The notes: generated by a model not told the origin, from the sequence alone. DNA of 64,000 nucleotides from Muribaculaceae bacterium Zag1 (GCA_002633115.1 NWBJ01000136.1:113530-177529), one strand, 5' to 3'. Shown: positions 1 to 9,351, counted from the first letter of the stretch. Program-made: numbers and translations.

Positions 1-607
1 CATGGTCGCTGTGGGTCACCATTACGATGGTGGCGCCATCGCGATTGAGTTCGGTGAGCAGGCGCATCACTTCCTTGCCGTTTTTGGAATCGAGGTTGCC
101 CGTAGGTTCGTCGGCGAGAATCAATTTTGGATTGGCCACCACGGCGCGGGCAATGGCTGCGCGCTGCTGCTGGCCGCCGCTTAGTTGTTGCGGAAAGTGC
201 TTTGCGCGGTGGCTGATCTGCATGCGCTCGAGCACCTCGGCAACTTTCCGTTTGCGCTCGGCAGCCTTCACGCCGAGATAGTTCAGGGGAAGCTCAACAT
301 TTTCCTCGATGTTGAGTTCGTCGATCAGATTGAAGTTTTGAAACACGAATCCGATCTGGCCTTTGCGCAGGGCTGTACGTCCTTTTTCCTTTAGGTCGCC
401 CACTTCGCGGCCATCGAGGATGTATTTGCCCGATGTGGGATTGTCCAGTAGGCCCAGGATATTTAGCAGGGTGGATTTGCCGCAGCCGCTGGGGCCCATG
501 ATGGCCACGAATTCGCCATCGGCGACTTCGAGATTCACATTGCGCAGAGCCAGAGTTTCCACATCCTCGGTGCGGAATGTCTTTGTGAGGTTTTCTACTT
601 TCAGCAT
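1..607 (-). CDS. ABC transporter ATP-binding protein (MacB/LolD type), 3' part cut by window edge
   Basis: Reading the minus strand from an ATG at 607 gives an open frame to the window edge (about 202 residues). It begins [11 protein letters not shown] and carries Walker A (GPSGCGKST), the signature LSGGQQQR, Walker B ([13 protein letters not shown]) and the H-loop His near the edge (VTHSDH). This is the LolD/MacB class that powers MacB/FtsX-type permeases, and the permease is the gene 20 bp upstream. It is the last visible gene of the efflux operon TolC - permease remnant - adaptor - permease - ATPase. The protein is incomplete only because the window ends. Family is certain; the transported substrate is unknown. 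Confidence 0.93.
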   Translation of the reverse strand, partial: MLKVENLTKTFRTEDVETLALRNVNLEVADGEFVAIMGPSGCGKSTLLNILGLLDNPTSGKYILDGREVGDLKEKGRTALRKGQIGFVFQNFNLIDELNIEENVELPLNYLGVKAAERKRKVAEVLERMQISHRAKHFPQQLSGGQQQRAAIARAVVANPKLILADEPTGNLDSKNGKEVMRLLTELNRDGATIVMVTHSDH

Positions 608-627
608 ATTTGTAGGTTTTTATGTTT

Positions 628-3012
628 TTATTCGTTGGCGGAGAGAGCGATGGTGGGATTTGCCGATGCGGCCTTGGATGCCCGTATCAACACGATGGCG
701 AGCACGATGGCGTAAAGGGCGATGACTACGATTAAGAACCAGAAGATGCCCAAATCGATGGCGACTGAGAATTTCTGCAGCCATAAGCCCGAAGCAAAGT
801 AGGCTCCGGCAGCGCCCACGATCAAGGCTGGGATGGCGCAGTAAGAGATGTCGCGCGTGAATAGGCGACGGATGTCGCTGGCCTCAGCGCCGTTGACACG
901 GCGTACGGCTATCTCCTTGCTCCGGCGGTTGACATTGTCTTGCACATAAGCCCATAGGCCTATCAGAGTGATAATCAGAGCAATCACGCTGCAGATCGTG
1001 ATAGAGTCGCGCAGATTCTTTTCCTCTTGGCTGTATTGCGCCATATAGGCCGAGTAGGAGGTTGCCTCCAGGTTGCAATCGGGATACATGCGCTCTATGG
1101 CATCATATACGCCCTTGGCACTCTCGGCATCCATGCTCTTTAATTTTATCAATATCTCGTCGGCGTTGGCCGAATGGCGCTCACTCTCTTCAAAGAATAC
1201 TACCGATGGGCGCTCGTCGGTTGATCGAGCCGTGCCCAGGCGGAAATCCTCGTACACGCCTATTACCTCGTAGGTGGGCTGTGTGGCATTGCAATGCTCA
1301 GTGACCACGAAGTTATGACCCACGATCGAACCCTTGATATCGGTGAGCTGGTGGATTTTGTCAACAAACTTGCGGCTTACCATCATCTTGCCGCCTTGGT
1401 CGCGCCCTGTCTGGAAACGGCACCCTTCGATGATGGGAATCTCCATGACGTCAAAGTAGTTATCCGACACTGAGTACAGGTCGGCGATATTGAAGAGTTC
1501 TTGGTTAGAGTCTGGCAAATAGACATTATTGCCCGAAGCTCTGTCGATAGGCAGAGTATGGCAATAGGCCACATCCTCGATGCTGCTCTGGGCCTTGAGT
1601 TCATCGCCGAGCAGTCGGCGTTCGTCATCGGTAAGCTGGGTGGCCGGGCAGATGTAGAGATTCTCAAATGCGTAACCTGGATCGCTGTGGTTGATATGGC
1701 GGTATTGGCGGGCGATGGTCACGAGCATTGCTACAATGAAGCCGGTGGCCAGCAATTGCACTACCAAGAGGGCAGTCTTCCAGACCCGATTGTTTTTCTT
1801 GTGCGATCGGAATGCAGCCGAGACCGGTATGTTGCCGTATGCATAGGCTGGGGCCAATGATGTTATGATTAGCACGGCTATGCAAATCGCAGCAATGATG
1901 ATCCAAGCCTTGCCGGAGAGCAGGGCGCTGAGCGGGGCAGATAGCAGCCCCTCGGCAATCCCCCGGAACAGGAATATCAGGCCCGCTGCCAGTAGCAACG
2001 CTATCAGCAGATGCACTGCGGACTCGCTGAGCGTCAGCGAGAAAATCTGTCGCTGACTGGCTCCATAACATTTCTTTACGGCTATCTCTTTGTTGCGGTT
2101 GATGATGGTTGACACTACCAACAGCAGATAATTTAGCACCGAAATTACAATAAGCGCGATAGCCAGTACAGACAGCAGCGAGCAGGTGCTGCGCACATCC
2201 TTGTCGCCATTGTGGATATCGTTGAGCGAGGTGAGGGTATAGGACAAATCCAGGCCTGCGTCTTTGAGCTCTTGCACGTCATAATGCCTCTCTTGCATCT
2301 GGCGCAGGGCCTCGCTCAGGCTTCCGGGCTCTACGCCCGGGGCAAGCTTGATGAAGCTGGCGTATCGGTCGTTGCCCAGCCAATTGTTGAGGCTCCATTT
2401 CCCAAACAACTTGAGCGAGGCCAAGGCGTCGTAGCTGAACATTGAATTCCGGGGCAGATCCCGAAATACGCCGGCTATGGTGTACTGATAGTCGGGATTT
2501 GACTTCCAGGATAAAGTCTGGCCAATGCACTGCTCTATGCCCCCGAGTTTCTTGGCAGTCGTTTCAGATACGAAAGCTCGGTCGGCTCGGCCCAGGTCTT
2601 CAGGGTTGCCCAGCAGGATAGGGAGCTGGAACACGTCGAAGAAGCAAGAATCGGCCATGTAGACTTTCAGATTGATTTCGTCTTTATCCTCTGAGAGCCA
2701 GGGTATGCGGTCGTCAAATGCGAATGAATAGCGGGTGGCAGCCTCCACGCCGGGGATTTCTGCCGCTACGGCGGGAGCAACTGCGCCGGGTGTTTGGGGA
2801 TATTCTACGACTTCGCCATTTTGAATGATATATTGGTTGATGCGGTAGATGCGCTCGTAGTCGGGAAAGAAAGTGTCGTACGAACTCTCGAAATTCACCT
2901 TGGCGATGATCAGGCATCCTACTGCCAAGCCGAGAGCCAGGCAGATGATTTTTATCGGGTTGCTGCGGCCCTTGCGTAGCAGGGTGCGCAGCGCATACGC
3001 TATATTATTCAT
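628..3012 (-). CDS. ABC transporter permease, MacB/FtsX family
   Basis: A 794-residue membrane protein with two repeats. Each has a transmembrane helix near its N-terminus, a large extracytoplasmic domain and a block of three helices. The first helix is near residues 21-37 (IICLALGLAVGCLIIAK). The cytoplasmic motif EIAVKKCYGAS and its second-repeat copy EIAVRRVNGAE mark the MacB_PCD/FtsX blocks. The length fits the Bacteroidetes 'duplicated FtsX' permeases, which work with a partner ATPase (here 20 bp downstream) to push substrates across the inner membrane. It ends in PTIALSANE, the usual family tail. It lies 3 bp after the adaptor gene, so the two are co-transcribed. Substrate not predictable. 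Confidence 0.92.
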   Translation of the reverse strand: MNNIAYALRTLLRKGRSNPIKIICLALGLAVGCLIIAKVNFESSYDTFFPDYERIYRINQYIIQNGEVVEYPQTPGAVAPAVAAEIPGVEAATRYSFAFDDRIPWLSEDKDEINLKVYMADSCFFDVFQLPILLGNPEDLGRADRAFVSETTAKKLGGIEQCIGQTLSWKSNPDYQYTIAGVFRDLPRNSMFSYDALASLKLFGKWSLNNWLGNDRYASFIKLAPGVEPGSLSEALRQMQERHYDVQELKDAGLDLSYTLTSLNDIHNGDKDVRSTCSLLSVLAIALIVISVLNYLLLVVSTIINRNKEIAVKKCYGASQRQIFSLTLSESAVHLLIALLLAAGLIFLFRGIAEGLLSAPLSALLSGKAWIIIAAICIAVLIITSLAPAYAYGNIPVSAAFRSHKKNNRVWKTALLVVQLLATGFIVAMLVTIARQYRHINHSDPGYAFENLYICPATQLTDDERRLLGDELKAQSSIEDVAYCHTLPIDRASGNNVYLPDSNQELFNIADLYSVSDNYFDVMEIPIIEGCRFQTGRDQGGKMMVSRKFVDKIHQLTDIKGSIVGHNFVVTEHCNATQPTYEVIGVYEDFRLGTARSTDERPSVVFFEESERHSANADEILIKLKSMDAESAKGVYDAIERMYPDCNLEATSYSAYMAQYSQEEKNLRDSITICSVIALIITLIGLWAYVQDNVNRRSKEIAVRRVNGAEASDIRRLFTRDISYCAIPALIVGAAGAYFASGLWLQKFSVAIDLGIFWFLIVVIALYAIVLAIVLIRASKAASANPTIALSANE

Positions 3013-3015
3013 GAC

Positions 3016-4275
3016 TTAATTTAGTGAGATTACTTTCTTGTCGCCAAATGATTCATAGCCGTTGACGATTACTTGTTCGCCGGGCTCCAAGCCATCCAGC
3101 ACCTCGTAATAATTGATGTTTTGGCGCCCAAGGCGTATGGTGCGCCGATAGGCCTTTTTGCCGCTGCTGTCGAGCACAAAGATCCACTTGCCAGCGGTAG
3201 AGGAGAAGAATGTGCCCTTTGGAATCAGTATGGCATCGGTGCTCTGGCCAAGCTGCAGATTCACGAAATACGACTGGCCGGTGCGTATGTTCTCGGGTCT
3301 CTCGCCGTCAAACACCAGGTCGGTCTTGAATTTGCCATCCCTCACCTCGGGGTATACCTTGCGCACGCGCATCTCGTAGTTCACGCCATTGCGCTCTACG
3401 GTGGCTGTGAGGCCGGTTTGTACTCGGTCGATGTAATGCTCGTCGATGTTGGCTTGCACTTTGTAGTTGCTCAGGTCGTTGATTTGGCCCACCTTGTAGC
3501 CGGCCCCTATGTTTTGGCCCAGCTCCACGTCGAGCAATCCGAGCTCGCCATCGATGGGGCTGATTACATTGAGCTGGTTTTTGCGTTCGCGAATCAGCAG
3601 CACGTTCTTGCGCATATTGTCGAGATTCTCCTCCATCTGATCCATTTGGCTCAGGCGGTAGATGCTGTCTTGCTCGAGGCGCTGCACCACCAGCTCGTGC
3701 TTTTTCAGGGCGAGTTCGTAATCCTCCTTGGCCTGCAGGTATTCCTCGCGGGTATTGAGCTTTTCCTGGTACAGGCGCTCTTGCTGCTCGTATGCTCGGC
3801 GCTTGCGCACCACCTCGAGGTCGAGCTGGGCGCGCTCGTTGCGGTTGGTCAGGCGGTCTTGCTCCATCGAGATTTGGGTGTTGCGCAGGATGTTCTGCTT
3901 CTCGGCCAGTTCGGCCTCGGCGTTGAGGATTTGCAAGTCGAGGTTGCTGTTGCTCAGGCGCGCTATCACATCCCCCTTGTGCACGTATGAGCCCTCCTCG
4001 ACCACCATCTCGCGCACTATGCCTCCCTCTTCGGCACTGATTTGTACTACCGAGATGGGTTGCACGCGGCCATCGACGCGCACAAAGTCGTCAAACCGAC
4101 CCTGCTCCACCTGGGCAATCTTTATGCCTCGGCTGTCGACGCGCAGGGTAGAGCTCAGGTCGCTGGTGGCGAGCCAAGCGCAAGCGCCAATCAAGATGGC
4201 TGCGCCGGCTATATAGGCCCAGGTCGTGGGCTTAACGCCCCGTAGGCCCTTCTTTTTTTCTATCTTAATATCCAT
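3016..4275 (-). CDS. Periplasmic adaptor (membrane fusion) protein, HlyD/MacA family
   Basis: A 419-residue protein with one N-terminal membrane anchor (about residues 19-38). A lipoyl/barrel-sandwich half motif (IVREMVVEEGSYVHKGDVIARL), a long coiled-coil hairpin (about 110-220, rich in E, Q, L and R), the second lipoyl half (VISPIDGELGLLDVELGQNIGAGYKVGQI) and a C-terminal beta-barrel and membrane-proximal domain follow. Adaptors of this kind bridge an inner-membrane ABC pump to TolC. Both partners are adjacent here: TolC upstream and the permease 3 bp downstream. Confident about family and role, not substrate. Confidence 0.93.
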   Translation of the reverse strand: MDIKIEKKKGLRGVKPTTWAYIAGAAILIGACAWLATSDLSSTLRVDSRGIKIAQVEQGRFDDFVRVDGRVQPISVVQISAEEGGIVREMVVEEGSYVHKGDVIARLSNSNLDLQILNAEAELAEKQNILRNTQISMEQDRLTNRNERAQLDLEVVRKRRAYEQQERLYQEKLNTREEYLQAKEDYELALKKHELVVQRLEQDSIYRLSQMDQMEENLDNMRKNVLLIRERKNQLNVISPIDGELGLLDVELGQNIGAGYKVGQINDLSNYKVQANIDEHYIDRVQTGLTATVERNGVNYEMRVRKVYPEVRDGKFKTDLVFDGERPENIRTGQSYFVNLQLGQSTDAILIPKGTFFSSTAGKWIFVLDSSGKKAYRRTIRLGRQNINYYEVLDGLEPGEQVIVNGYESFGDKKVISLN

Positions 4276-4323
4276 ATTTTAAGAAGATGTGCATTTTGAT
4301 AATCTGACTATCGAGTCGATAGG

Positions 4324-4539
4324 TCAGTCGTTGCTGGTTAGGGCCTTGGTGGGGTTGGCGATGCTGCGCGGTATGACTGCCAGAGCACGGTGAGCAAGCT
4401 CACGATCAGGCATCCGGTTCCGCTCACGGCGTAAATCCACCAACTGAGAGGAAAACATGAAGCTGAGGGCCAGGCCCAGCACATCGATGGCTGTGTAGGC
4501 TTTGTTGCGCGACAGGAATTTGAAATAGGAATGGAGCAT
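4324..4539 (-). pseudogene. Collapsed remnant of a second MacB/FtsX permease
   Basis: The open frame gives 71 residues, but it is a splice of permease ends. Residues 1-30 (MLHSYFKFLSRNKAYTAIDVLG...) are a typical FtsX/MacB N-terminus. The next about 27 codons make sense only in the +1 frame, which reads WIYAVSGTGCLIVSLLTVLW, a last transmembrane helix. The original frame then resumes with the family's usual tail, SIANPTKALTSND. So about 90% of the gene is deleted and two frame changes remain. It sits between tolC and the adaptor gene, 7 bp after the tolC stop, where a second permease gene is common in such operons. Unlikely to make a working protein. Confidence 0.8.
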
Positions 4540-4546
4540 GGCGGTG

Positions 4547-5926
4547 TTATTCGTTGATGAGTGGTATGCCTTTGTAATAATTCACTAATTTGTCTTTGAG
4601 CACGTAGAGCATGCGGCGCTGCAGCAGGTCGAGGCGGCTCTGGTACAGGGTGTTGGCCGAGAGCTGCAGGTCGATTAGGGAGAGCAGACCCTCGGCGTAT
4701 TTGCGGCTGTTGAGGATGTAGGCCAGGGCATCGGCATCGGCCTTGTTGGAGAGCGAGGCGATTTCCATGGCGAATCCGTCGCGGTCCATCACTGCCTGAG
4801 CGATGTCGTTGTAGAGCTTGCGCAGTGTTTCCTCCTGCTGCAGCTTGGCAGCCTCGAGCTGGTTGCGGCTGCGCTTGATGCTGGAGATGCTGCTCAGGTT
4901 GCTGAATAGGGGAATGCGCAAGGATGCGTAGATGTATTCACCCCGGTTGTTCTTGAATTGGCTTCCGAAGCTTGGGGCCTCGTATTCGCTGTTGAGGGTC
5001 TTGTAATATGAAGTGCTGACGCCACCCTCAAGCGAGATGGTGGGCCAGAGCTCGCCTTGGCTGATACGGTAGGCAAGTTTCTGTTTCTCCACGGCATATT
5101 TGGCGTCGATGGCGGTGGGGTCGTTATGGATGGCGTAGGCGTAGATTTCGGCGGGATTGTCGATGCCGATTTCTGGCATTATGGCCTGTAATGCGGTGTC
5201 GGCCTGCAGGGGCTCTGCAGTGGGCAGATTCATCGCTGTGGCGAGGGTGAGCAGGGCTTGGTTGTAGAGGTTTTGGTTGTGCACCAGCGTGTACTCATCG
5301 GCAGCGGTCTGCGACTTGGCAGTGGCCACGTCGGGGAGGCCCTTGATGCCGAGTTCCTCTTGCACCTCGGTCAGGTGCTGCATGGCGCGGCTGGTCTCAA
5401 GTTTCTCCTGCGATATCTTTACGGCTCCGTTGTAGTATACCACGTCGACAAATGCCATCATCACTTCGATGGCTTTGTCGTCGCTTTGGCGCTGTACTGA
5501 GTTGAGAGCGGCTTGGCGCGTCACCTTGGCTTGTTTCCAGCGGTTGATGGTACGTCCGCCGTCAAAGAGGGTCACCGATGCGTAGAGGCCGTAGCTGTTG
5601 CCGAATGTGGTGACATTGTTGTAGGTATTGGTCTCGGGGTCGATGTTGCGTCCCCAGGAGTATTGGCCCGCTGTCTGGGCTGCAACCGATGGGAAGAATT
5701 CGGCCATGGCTGCAGCCTGCTCTTGCTTGGCGGTCTTGGCTTCGAGGCGAGTGGTGCGCACCGCGGTGCTGTGCTCCACGGCGTAGGCCATGCATTGCTC
5801 CATGGTCCATACGCGCCCCTCCTGGGCCTGTGGCTGCTCTATGGCTTTTGGCTTGCCCTCTGTGGCCTGGGCCCCTGCTGGGAGCGCAGCCGCTATGAAG
5901 ATGGGTATGAGTTGGATGAGTTTCAT
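4547..5926 (-). CDS. Outer-membrane efflux protein, TolC family
   Basis: A 459-residue protein with a signal peptide (MKLIQLIPIFIAAALPAGAQA). Two structural repeats of long amphipathic helices and beta strands follow, as in OEP/TolC proteins. Typical features are ECM-like AYAVEHSTAVRTTRLEAKTAKQ near residue 50, the strand motif YGLYASVTLFDGGRTINR, and IYASLRIPLFSNLSSISS in the second repeat. It forms the outer-membrane exit duct for the tripartite pump encoded downstream. It is the first gene of the operon. A sigma-54-like promoter ends 13 bp upstream of the ATG, giving almost no leader. Start chosen because the signal peptide begins there. Confidence 0.93.
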   Translation of the reverse strand: MKLIQLIPIFIAAALPAGAQATEGKPKAIEQPQAQEGRVWTMEQCMAYAVEHSTAVRTTRLEAKTAKQEQAAAMAEFFPSVAAQTAGQYSWGRNIDPETNTYNNVTTFGNSYGLYASVTLFDGGRTINRWKQAKVTRQAALNSVQRQSDDKAIEVMMAFVDVVYYNGAVKISQEKLETSRAMQHLTEVQEELGIKGLPDVATAKSQTAADEYTLVHNQNLYNQALLTLATAMNLPTAEPLQADTALQAIMPEIGIDNPAEIYAYAIHNDPTAIDAKYAVEKQKLAYRISQGELWPTISLEGGVSTSYYKTLNSEYEAPSFGSQFKNNRGEYIYASLRIPLFSNLSSISSIKRSRNQLEAAKLQQEETLRKLYNDIAQAVMDRDGFAMEIASLSNKADADALAYILNSRKYAEGLLSLIDLQLSANTLYQSRLDLLQRRMLYVLKDKLVNYYKGIPLINE

Positions 5927-5938
5927 ACCCTATATCCA

Positions 5939-5955
5939 TACAATCCCCGTGCCAA
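5939..5955 (-). promoter_or_regulatory. Candidate sigma-54 (-24/-12) promoter of the efflux operon
   Basis: On the minus strand the sequence TTGGCACGGGGATTGTA matches the RpoN consensus TTGGCAC-N5-TTGCA with one change (C to T in the -12 element). The GG and TG dinucleotides have the correct spacing. The predicted start site falls about 3 nt before the tolC ATG. No TAnnTTTG element was seen nearby. Confidence 0.6.
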
Positions 5956-6066
5956 AAATGCAAGTCGTTGGAAATGAGGATGATTCAGATAGATACTTTA
6001 CAGCGAGTGTCAAAAAATTAGACAACTGCTGTAAATTTTTTTGACTCTTCAAAGTGGCAGAGATGG

Positions 6067-6115
6067 CGATAGCGTGCGAAAGTTGCCTGATTTCATCAAC
6101 TTTCGCACGCTATCG
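6067..6115. terminator. Perfect 19-bp inverted repeat just after the ATPase/nuclease gene
   Basis: Left arm CGATAGCGTGCGAAAGTTG (6067-6085) and right arm CAACTTTCGCACGCTATCG (6097-6115) are perfectly complementary around an 11-bp loop. It starts 2 bp beyond the stop codon of the 6118-7861 gene, in the position of a terminator or 3' stabiliser. No long U tract follows it. Confidence 0.75.
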
Positions 6116-6117
6116 GC

Positions 6118-7861
6118 TCATTGTAGCCTAGTGTAGTACCCTTTGGCTACGAGCTCGTGGTTGCGGAATACGAGGTAAAGAGGGGTGAGCGGAGTGCCTC
6201 TCAGCAGGGGGCTTTCCTCAAGGTGGGTGTCGGCGATGTATCGCTTAAGCTGATCGCAAGCCTCATCTACATAATGCTTGACATCCTTGTCTTGAGGCTT
6301 CATGTATTTCAGCTCAATCAAATAGCTATGCAAGGTAGGACAGGTTGGCGCATTTTTTGGTACAAGCAACAAATCAGAATATCCCATATTGAGTTCCAAT
6401 TCAGGCCATATCGCAAAATAAGGTGAGAAGCACAAGAGCCCTCGCAGAAAACCTTGCACATCATATTCTCCGCCTTTAATATTGCGTAGGCTTGAGTATC
6501 GCTTGACAATTTCGCCTATCTTTTCCGCCAAAGGTTCCCAATTGCCATCGACAGCGGCAATGCGGGCTGTGGCTTGCATTTCCTTGCTTGTCTGGTCAAT
6601 GTCGATGTCTTCGGATACGATGTTGTCAAGCAGGTATCTGAGATACAAGTCAGCCATTGTGCGGTTGGTCACGGTGAGCCGAGAGAGGCCATCTTCATTC
6701 CAGCCATTGAAAGAGAGGGTGCCGTAATAGAAAAGCATGCTCTTGAAGTTGGCCTCGTCTCCAACCTCAGATGCTGGGAACTTCTCCTCAATATAGGCGT
6801 AAGTGCTGCCAGTAGCGCAAATTTCTCTGATGATTTCTTCTCTGCGTTTGCGATTCTTTAAATCCTCGGATTTCACCAAAAAGTCGAGCTTCTGATAATC
6901 TACTCGTGCGTCTCTGTCGATGAGGGTCCTCGGTGCTTTTCCTTGACTGATGTAGTCTCGCAGGTATCTTAGAACGCTTTGCGTATTGTAAATAGTGGGC
7001 TCAATGCCGTAGGATTCGTCGGAGAAGCAAAAGTGGTCATACCAAGGTTTCATCTCAGCAATCAGCGTCTCTGGATCGCATTTAATATGGCCCCCCTCTC
7101 GGTAGTAATTGATCATGGCCCTGAGCTCGGCCTCTGTGATGCCTACAGCCGCATTGAATCTGGGCATAAGGGATACCATGTCCGCGATGGAGAAACCGGA
7201 AGTCAAATCATCGTATGTGACGGGTGAAACTCCAGTCATGAATATTCTGTCGAAAGTGCCCTTTAGACCTTTGAAGAAATCGCGATAAAATCCATCGCCA
7301 TGGGTGATTTCTTCATGGGCTTTGACACCGCGGGCTGCCAGCACCACATTTGTGAAGTTGTCGTACTCATCAATAAAAAAGGTATAGCTTCTTATTCATA
7401 AGATGAGTGATATCCACAAGCCTGACTATGGCATTCTTAACAGAATTACTCGATAATACCTGTTCTCTTTGTTGAGGAGTGTAATAACCGGGGTACCGGT
7501 CAAAAAAATCAATCAGCTTGTAGAAGCAATACTCCTTAAAATGGGTTGGCAGGTCATCGGAATACCCTTCTACTTTTGAGAAATCAAGTTGAAGCACGAA
7601 AAAAGCGTTGGCCAAGCATGTGGGGTTTTCCCCAATGGATAGATTTCCGAAATAATGGTTGAATTGTTCCTTGGCATTGATGTCATAGTAAGTCATCATC
7701 ATACTAGAAAACAATGTCTTACCCATCCTTCTGGGCCTTACCAAAAGAATGAATTTCTTTTGCGCCTCTAATGCGCGTATGTAACTGGTCTTATCAATGT
7801 AATAGTAATCTTCATCGATAAGAGTCATAAAATTGTCAACATCAGTCGGAATCTGTTTCAT
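6118..7861 (-). pseudogene. AAA-ATPase_like / PDDEXK_9 protein, interrupted by a one-base frameshift
   Basis: Two abutting frames together make one protein of about 580 residues. The first (7861-7370) has the P-loop RPRRMGKT and ends at LVDITHLMNKKLYLFY. The second (down to 6118) continues the family. The break is a run of six A (7375-7380, plus strand). With five, the frame reads through LYLFIDEYDNF, the Walker B motif, directly into the second part. The C-terminal nuclease-like domain keeps GYSDLLLVP...YLIELKYMK, a D...ExK signature. This is the PF09820 + PF08011 family, expanded in Bacteroidetes and of unknown function. The intact homologue at 14156-15787 supports the reconstruction. It could be a real mutation, a switchable homopolymer or an assembly error. 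Confidence 0.85.
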
Positions 7862-7996
7862 TTGTCTCCTCCTCGGTTTTCATTTCTGCAAAGTTAATAA
7901 AATTATCGGATTCTACCAATAAGTTTTATGAGGCCTATATTTCTTTTGTCAGTAGGGGAAATTTGATTCCCACCCATTAGGAGAGGTAATTGAGGG

Positions 7997-8278
7997 CTAT
8001 TGCGGCAGAGAGGGCAGGAAGCGAGAGAGGAATAGATTGAGAATGGGCAGATGGCCTGCGCTGTCACGATATCTAAGCAATTCTCCCAATACCTTGCTGA
8101 TGGCAGGCTCATCTGCTTCGAGATACCTCAAAGCATTGAATTCGAAATGCTGGCGATGCGGAGATTGCCGCTGCAAGGCAGCGAAATCCTCAGCGAGACC
8201 AAGGCTTTGCTCAGACTTGGTCTGCCTATCTGCCTTGTACTCGTCTATAAGATCAAGGATCTGGATGTTACTCTCCAT
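7997..8278 (-). pseudogene. Truncated PD-(D/E)XK nuclease-family protein (PDDEXK_4-like N-terminus)
   Basis: A 93-residue frame starting MESNIQILDLIDEYKADRQ. The stretch HFEFNALRYLEADEPAISKVLGELLRYRDSAGHLPILNLFL resembles the N-terminal helical segment of PDDEXK_4 proteins (FN-x-L-R...E..HSK-x-L-x-x-LL-x-P-x-G-x-HG). The frame stops where the nuclease core should begin, and no continuation is seen in other frames before 7862. It starts 17 bp after the stop of the 8295-8714 gene, so the two may have been co-transcribed. I read it as a remnant; a short functional protein cannot be excluded. Confidence 0.5.
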
Positions 8279-8294
8279 ATCCCATGCCTAATTC

Positions 8295-8714
8295 CTAGTG
8301 TTCTTGGACTGTAAACTCGTAATCTTCATTTTCTAGACCGTATTCATCCACGATTATATCTACGGCATCAGGATGTTCACTTATCCAACTCCCCACGCAA
8401 ACGATAAACTTGTTGTTGGCTGGATTGAAAAACACTCTACCGCGAGGTTTATCTTTATAATCTCCTATGAAAGGTCCATTTTTACCAGAGAATTTTTGTT
8501 TATTGAATTCTTTCTTCCAAAGATTCTTATGTAGTAGAGAACATGAAATAAGTCCTCCTCCACAGTTTATAGCCTTTCCATAAGGAGACTCTTTATAGAC
8601 CCCAAATAATGAATTATTCATAGGGCTGTACCAGAATATACCAATCTGGCCTTTTCCCTTGACTAAACCTTTTTCCATGAAGTTTAGCGCTTCTTTGTAT
8701 TCTTCTGCACTCAT
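8295..8714 (-). CDS. Hypothetical protein, 139 residues
   Basis: An intact frame, preferred start MSAEEYKEALNFMEKGLV at 8714 (a longer frame from 8777 lacks coding character). The middle is rich in short beta strands and aromatic residues (GQIGIFWYSPMNNSLFGVYKESPYGKAINCGGG). The C-terminus resembles small cargo or immunity-type domains (PRGRVFFNPANNKFIVCVGSWISEHPDAVDIIVDEYGL). No signal peptide and no membrane segment. I do not recognise the family. It lies in the accessory island, upstream of the truncated nuclease, and the local sequence is AT-richer than the housekeeping genes. Confidence 0.6.
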   Translation of the reverse strand: MSAEEYKEALNFMEKGLVKGKGQIGIFWYSPMNNSLFGVYKESPYGKAINCGGGLISCSLLHKNLWKKEFNKQKFSGKNGPFIGDYKDKPRGRVFFNPANNKFIVCVGSWISEHPDAVDIIVDEYGLENEDYEFTVQEH

Positions 8715-8806
8715 AACTTGTAATTTTAGGGTGTAAAATCTTTTCTGCAAAGTTACTGCTTTTTGACAATATAACAAACAAAATGCACAAATTGGTCAAA
8801 TAATAT

Positions 8807-8840
8807 AAGCGGCTCCCTCGGGGGTGGTGAGGGGCCGCTT
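8807..8840. terminator. Hairpin terminator downstream of the small secreted protein
   Basis: Arms AAGCGGC-t-CCCTC (8807-8819) and GAGGGGCCGCTT (8829-8840) can pair. The hairpin lies 13 bp after the stop of the minus-strand 8854-9165 gene. Confidence 0.55.
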
Positions 8841-8853
8841 GGTGGATAGAAGC

Positions 8854-9165
8854 TCATTTGCGAGTGGGGGAGGGGTGGGTGCTGCCCGGTTGGGGATTGT
8901 TGTTGCCAGGTTGGTTGCCAGGTTTGTAGTCCTGCTTGGGAGTGGGCTGATGCTTGTCGTTGTGGTGCTTGGGCTCGGGCTTGTGGTTGGGCTTAGGTTC
9001 TGGCTTTGGAGTGGGTTGGCCTGGGTCTGGAGTGCCGATGCTGGTGGTGATATTCACTCCGTCAGTGCCAACTGATATTGAGAGGAAAGATGAGCCATAG
9101 CTGCAAATTGGAGAGATGATCAACAGGCTGAGCACCGTGGTCAGGATGATAGTAAAGCGTTTCAT
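8854..9165 (-). CDS. Small secreted proline-rich protein
   Basis: A 103-residue protein with a clear signal peptide (MKRFTIILTTVLSLLIISPICSYG). A short segment (SSFLSISVGTDGVNITTS) and then a low-complexity tail from about residue 45 to the end follow. The tail is made almost entirely of P, K, H, N, Q and G (PTPKPEPKPNHKPEPKHH...). Such tails are extended and often associate with cell walls or other polymers. No enzymatic domain. Divergent from the 9394 ATPase gene across a 228-bp gap that holds palindrome copy 1. Function unknown. Confidence 0.6.
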   Translation of the reverse strand: MKRFTIILTTVLSLLIISPICSYGSSFLSISVGTDGVNITTSIGTPDPGQPTPKPEPKPNHKPEPKHHNDKHQPTPKQDYKPGNQPGNNNPQPGSTHPSPTRK

Positions 9166-9316
9166 AATCGTATGGTTTTAAAGGGTGAGTAAATTAATGT
9201 TCTTTACTCTTCTGACCCTCGCCATTTGCCAAAGTTTAATTCATTCGACCTTTCGGCCAACGATTTGGTAAAAATGTCGAATCCATCCCCATCCTCCACC
9301 CCTCAATTGACACAAT

Positions 9317-9351
9317 GGTTCACAACTTTGTGGACCACAAAGTTGTGAACC
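9317..9351. repeat. Island palindrome copy 1 (P1)
   Basis: GTTCACAACTTTGTGG - A - CCACAAAGTTGTGAAC, a perfect 16-1-16 palindrome, extended by one G:C pair on each side. It lies between two divergent genes. Its right arm supplies the probable -33 TTG of the 9394 gene's promoter. Near-identical copies are at 11092, 12625, 14026 and 15790. Confidence 0.97.

Noticed and set aside
3073..3990. 305-codon open frame on the plus strand
   Set aside because: Antisense shadow of the adaptor gene; composition follows the real codons on the other strand and no domain appears.
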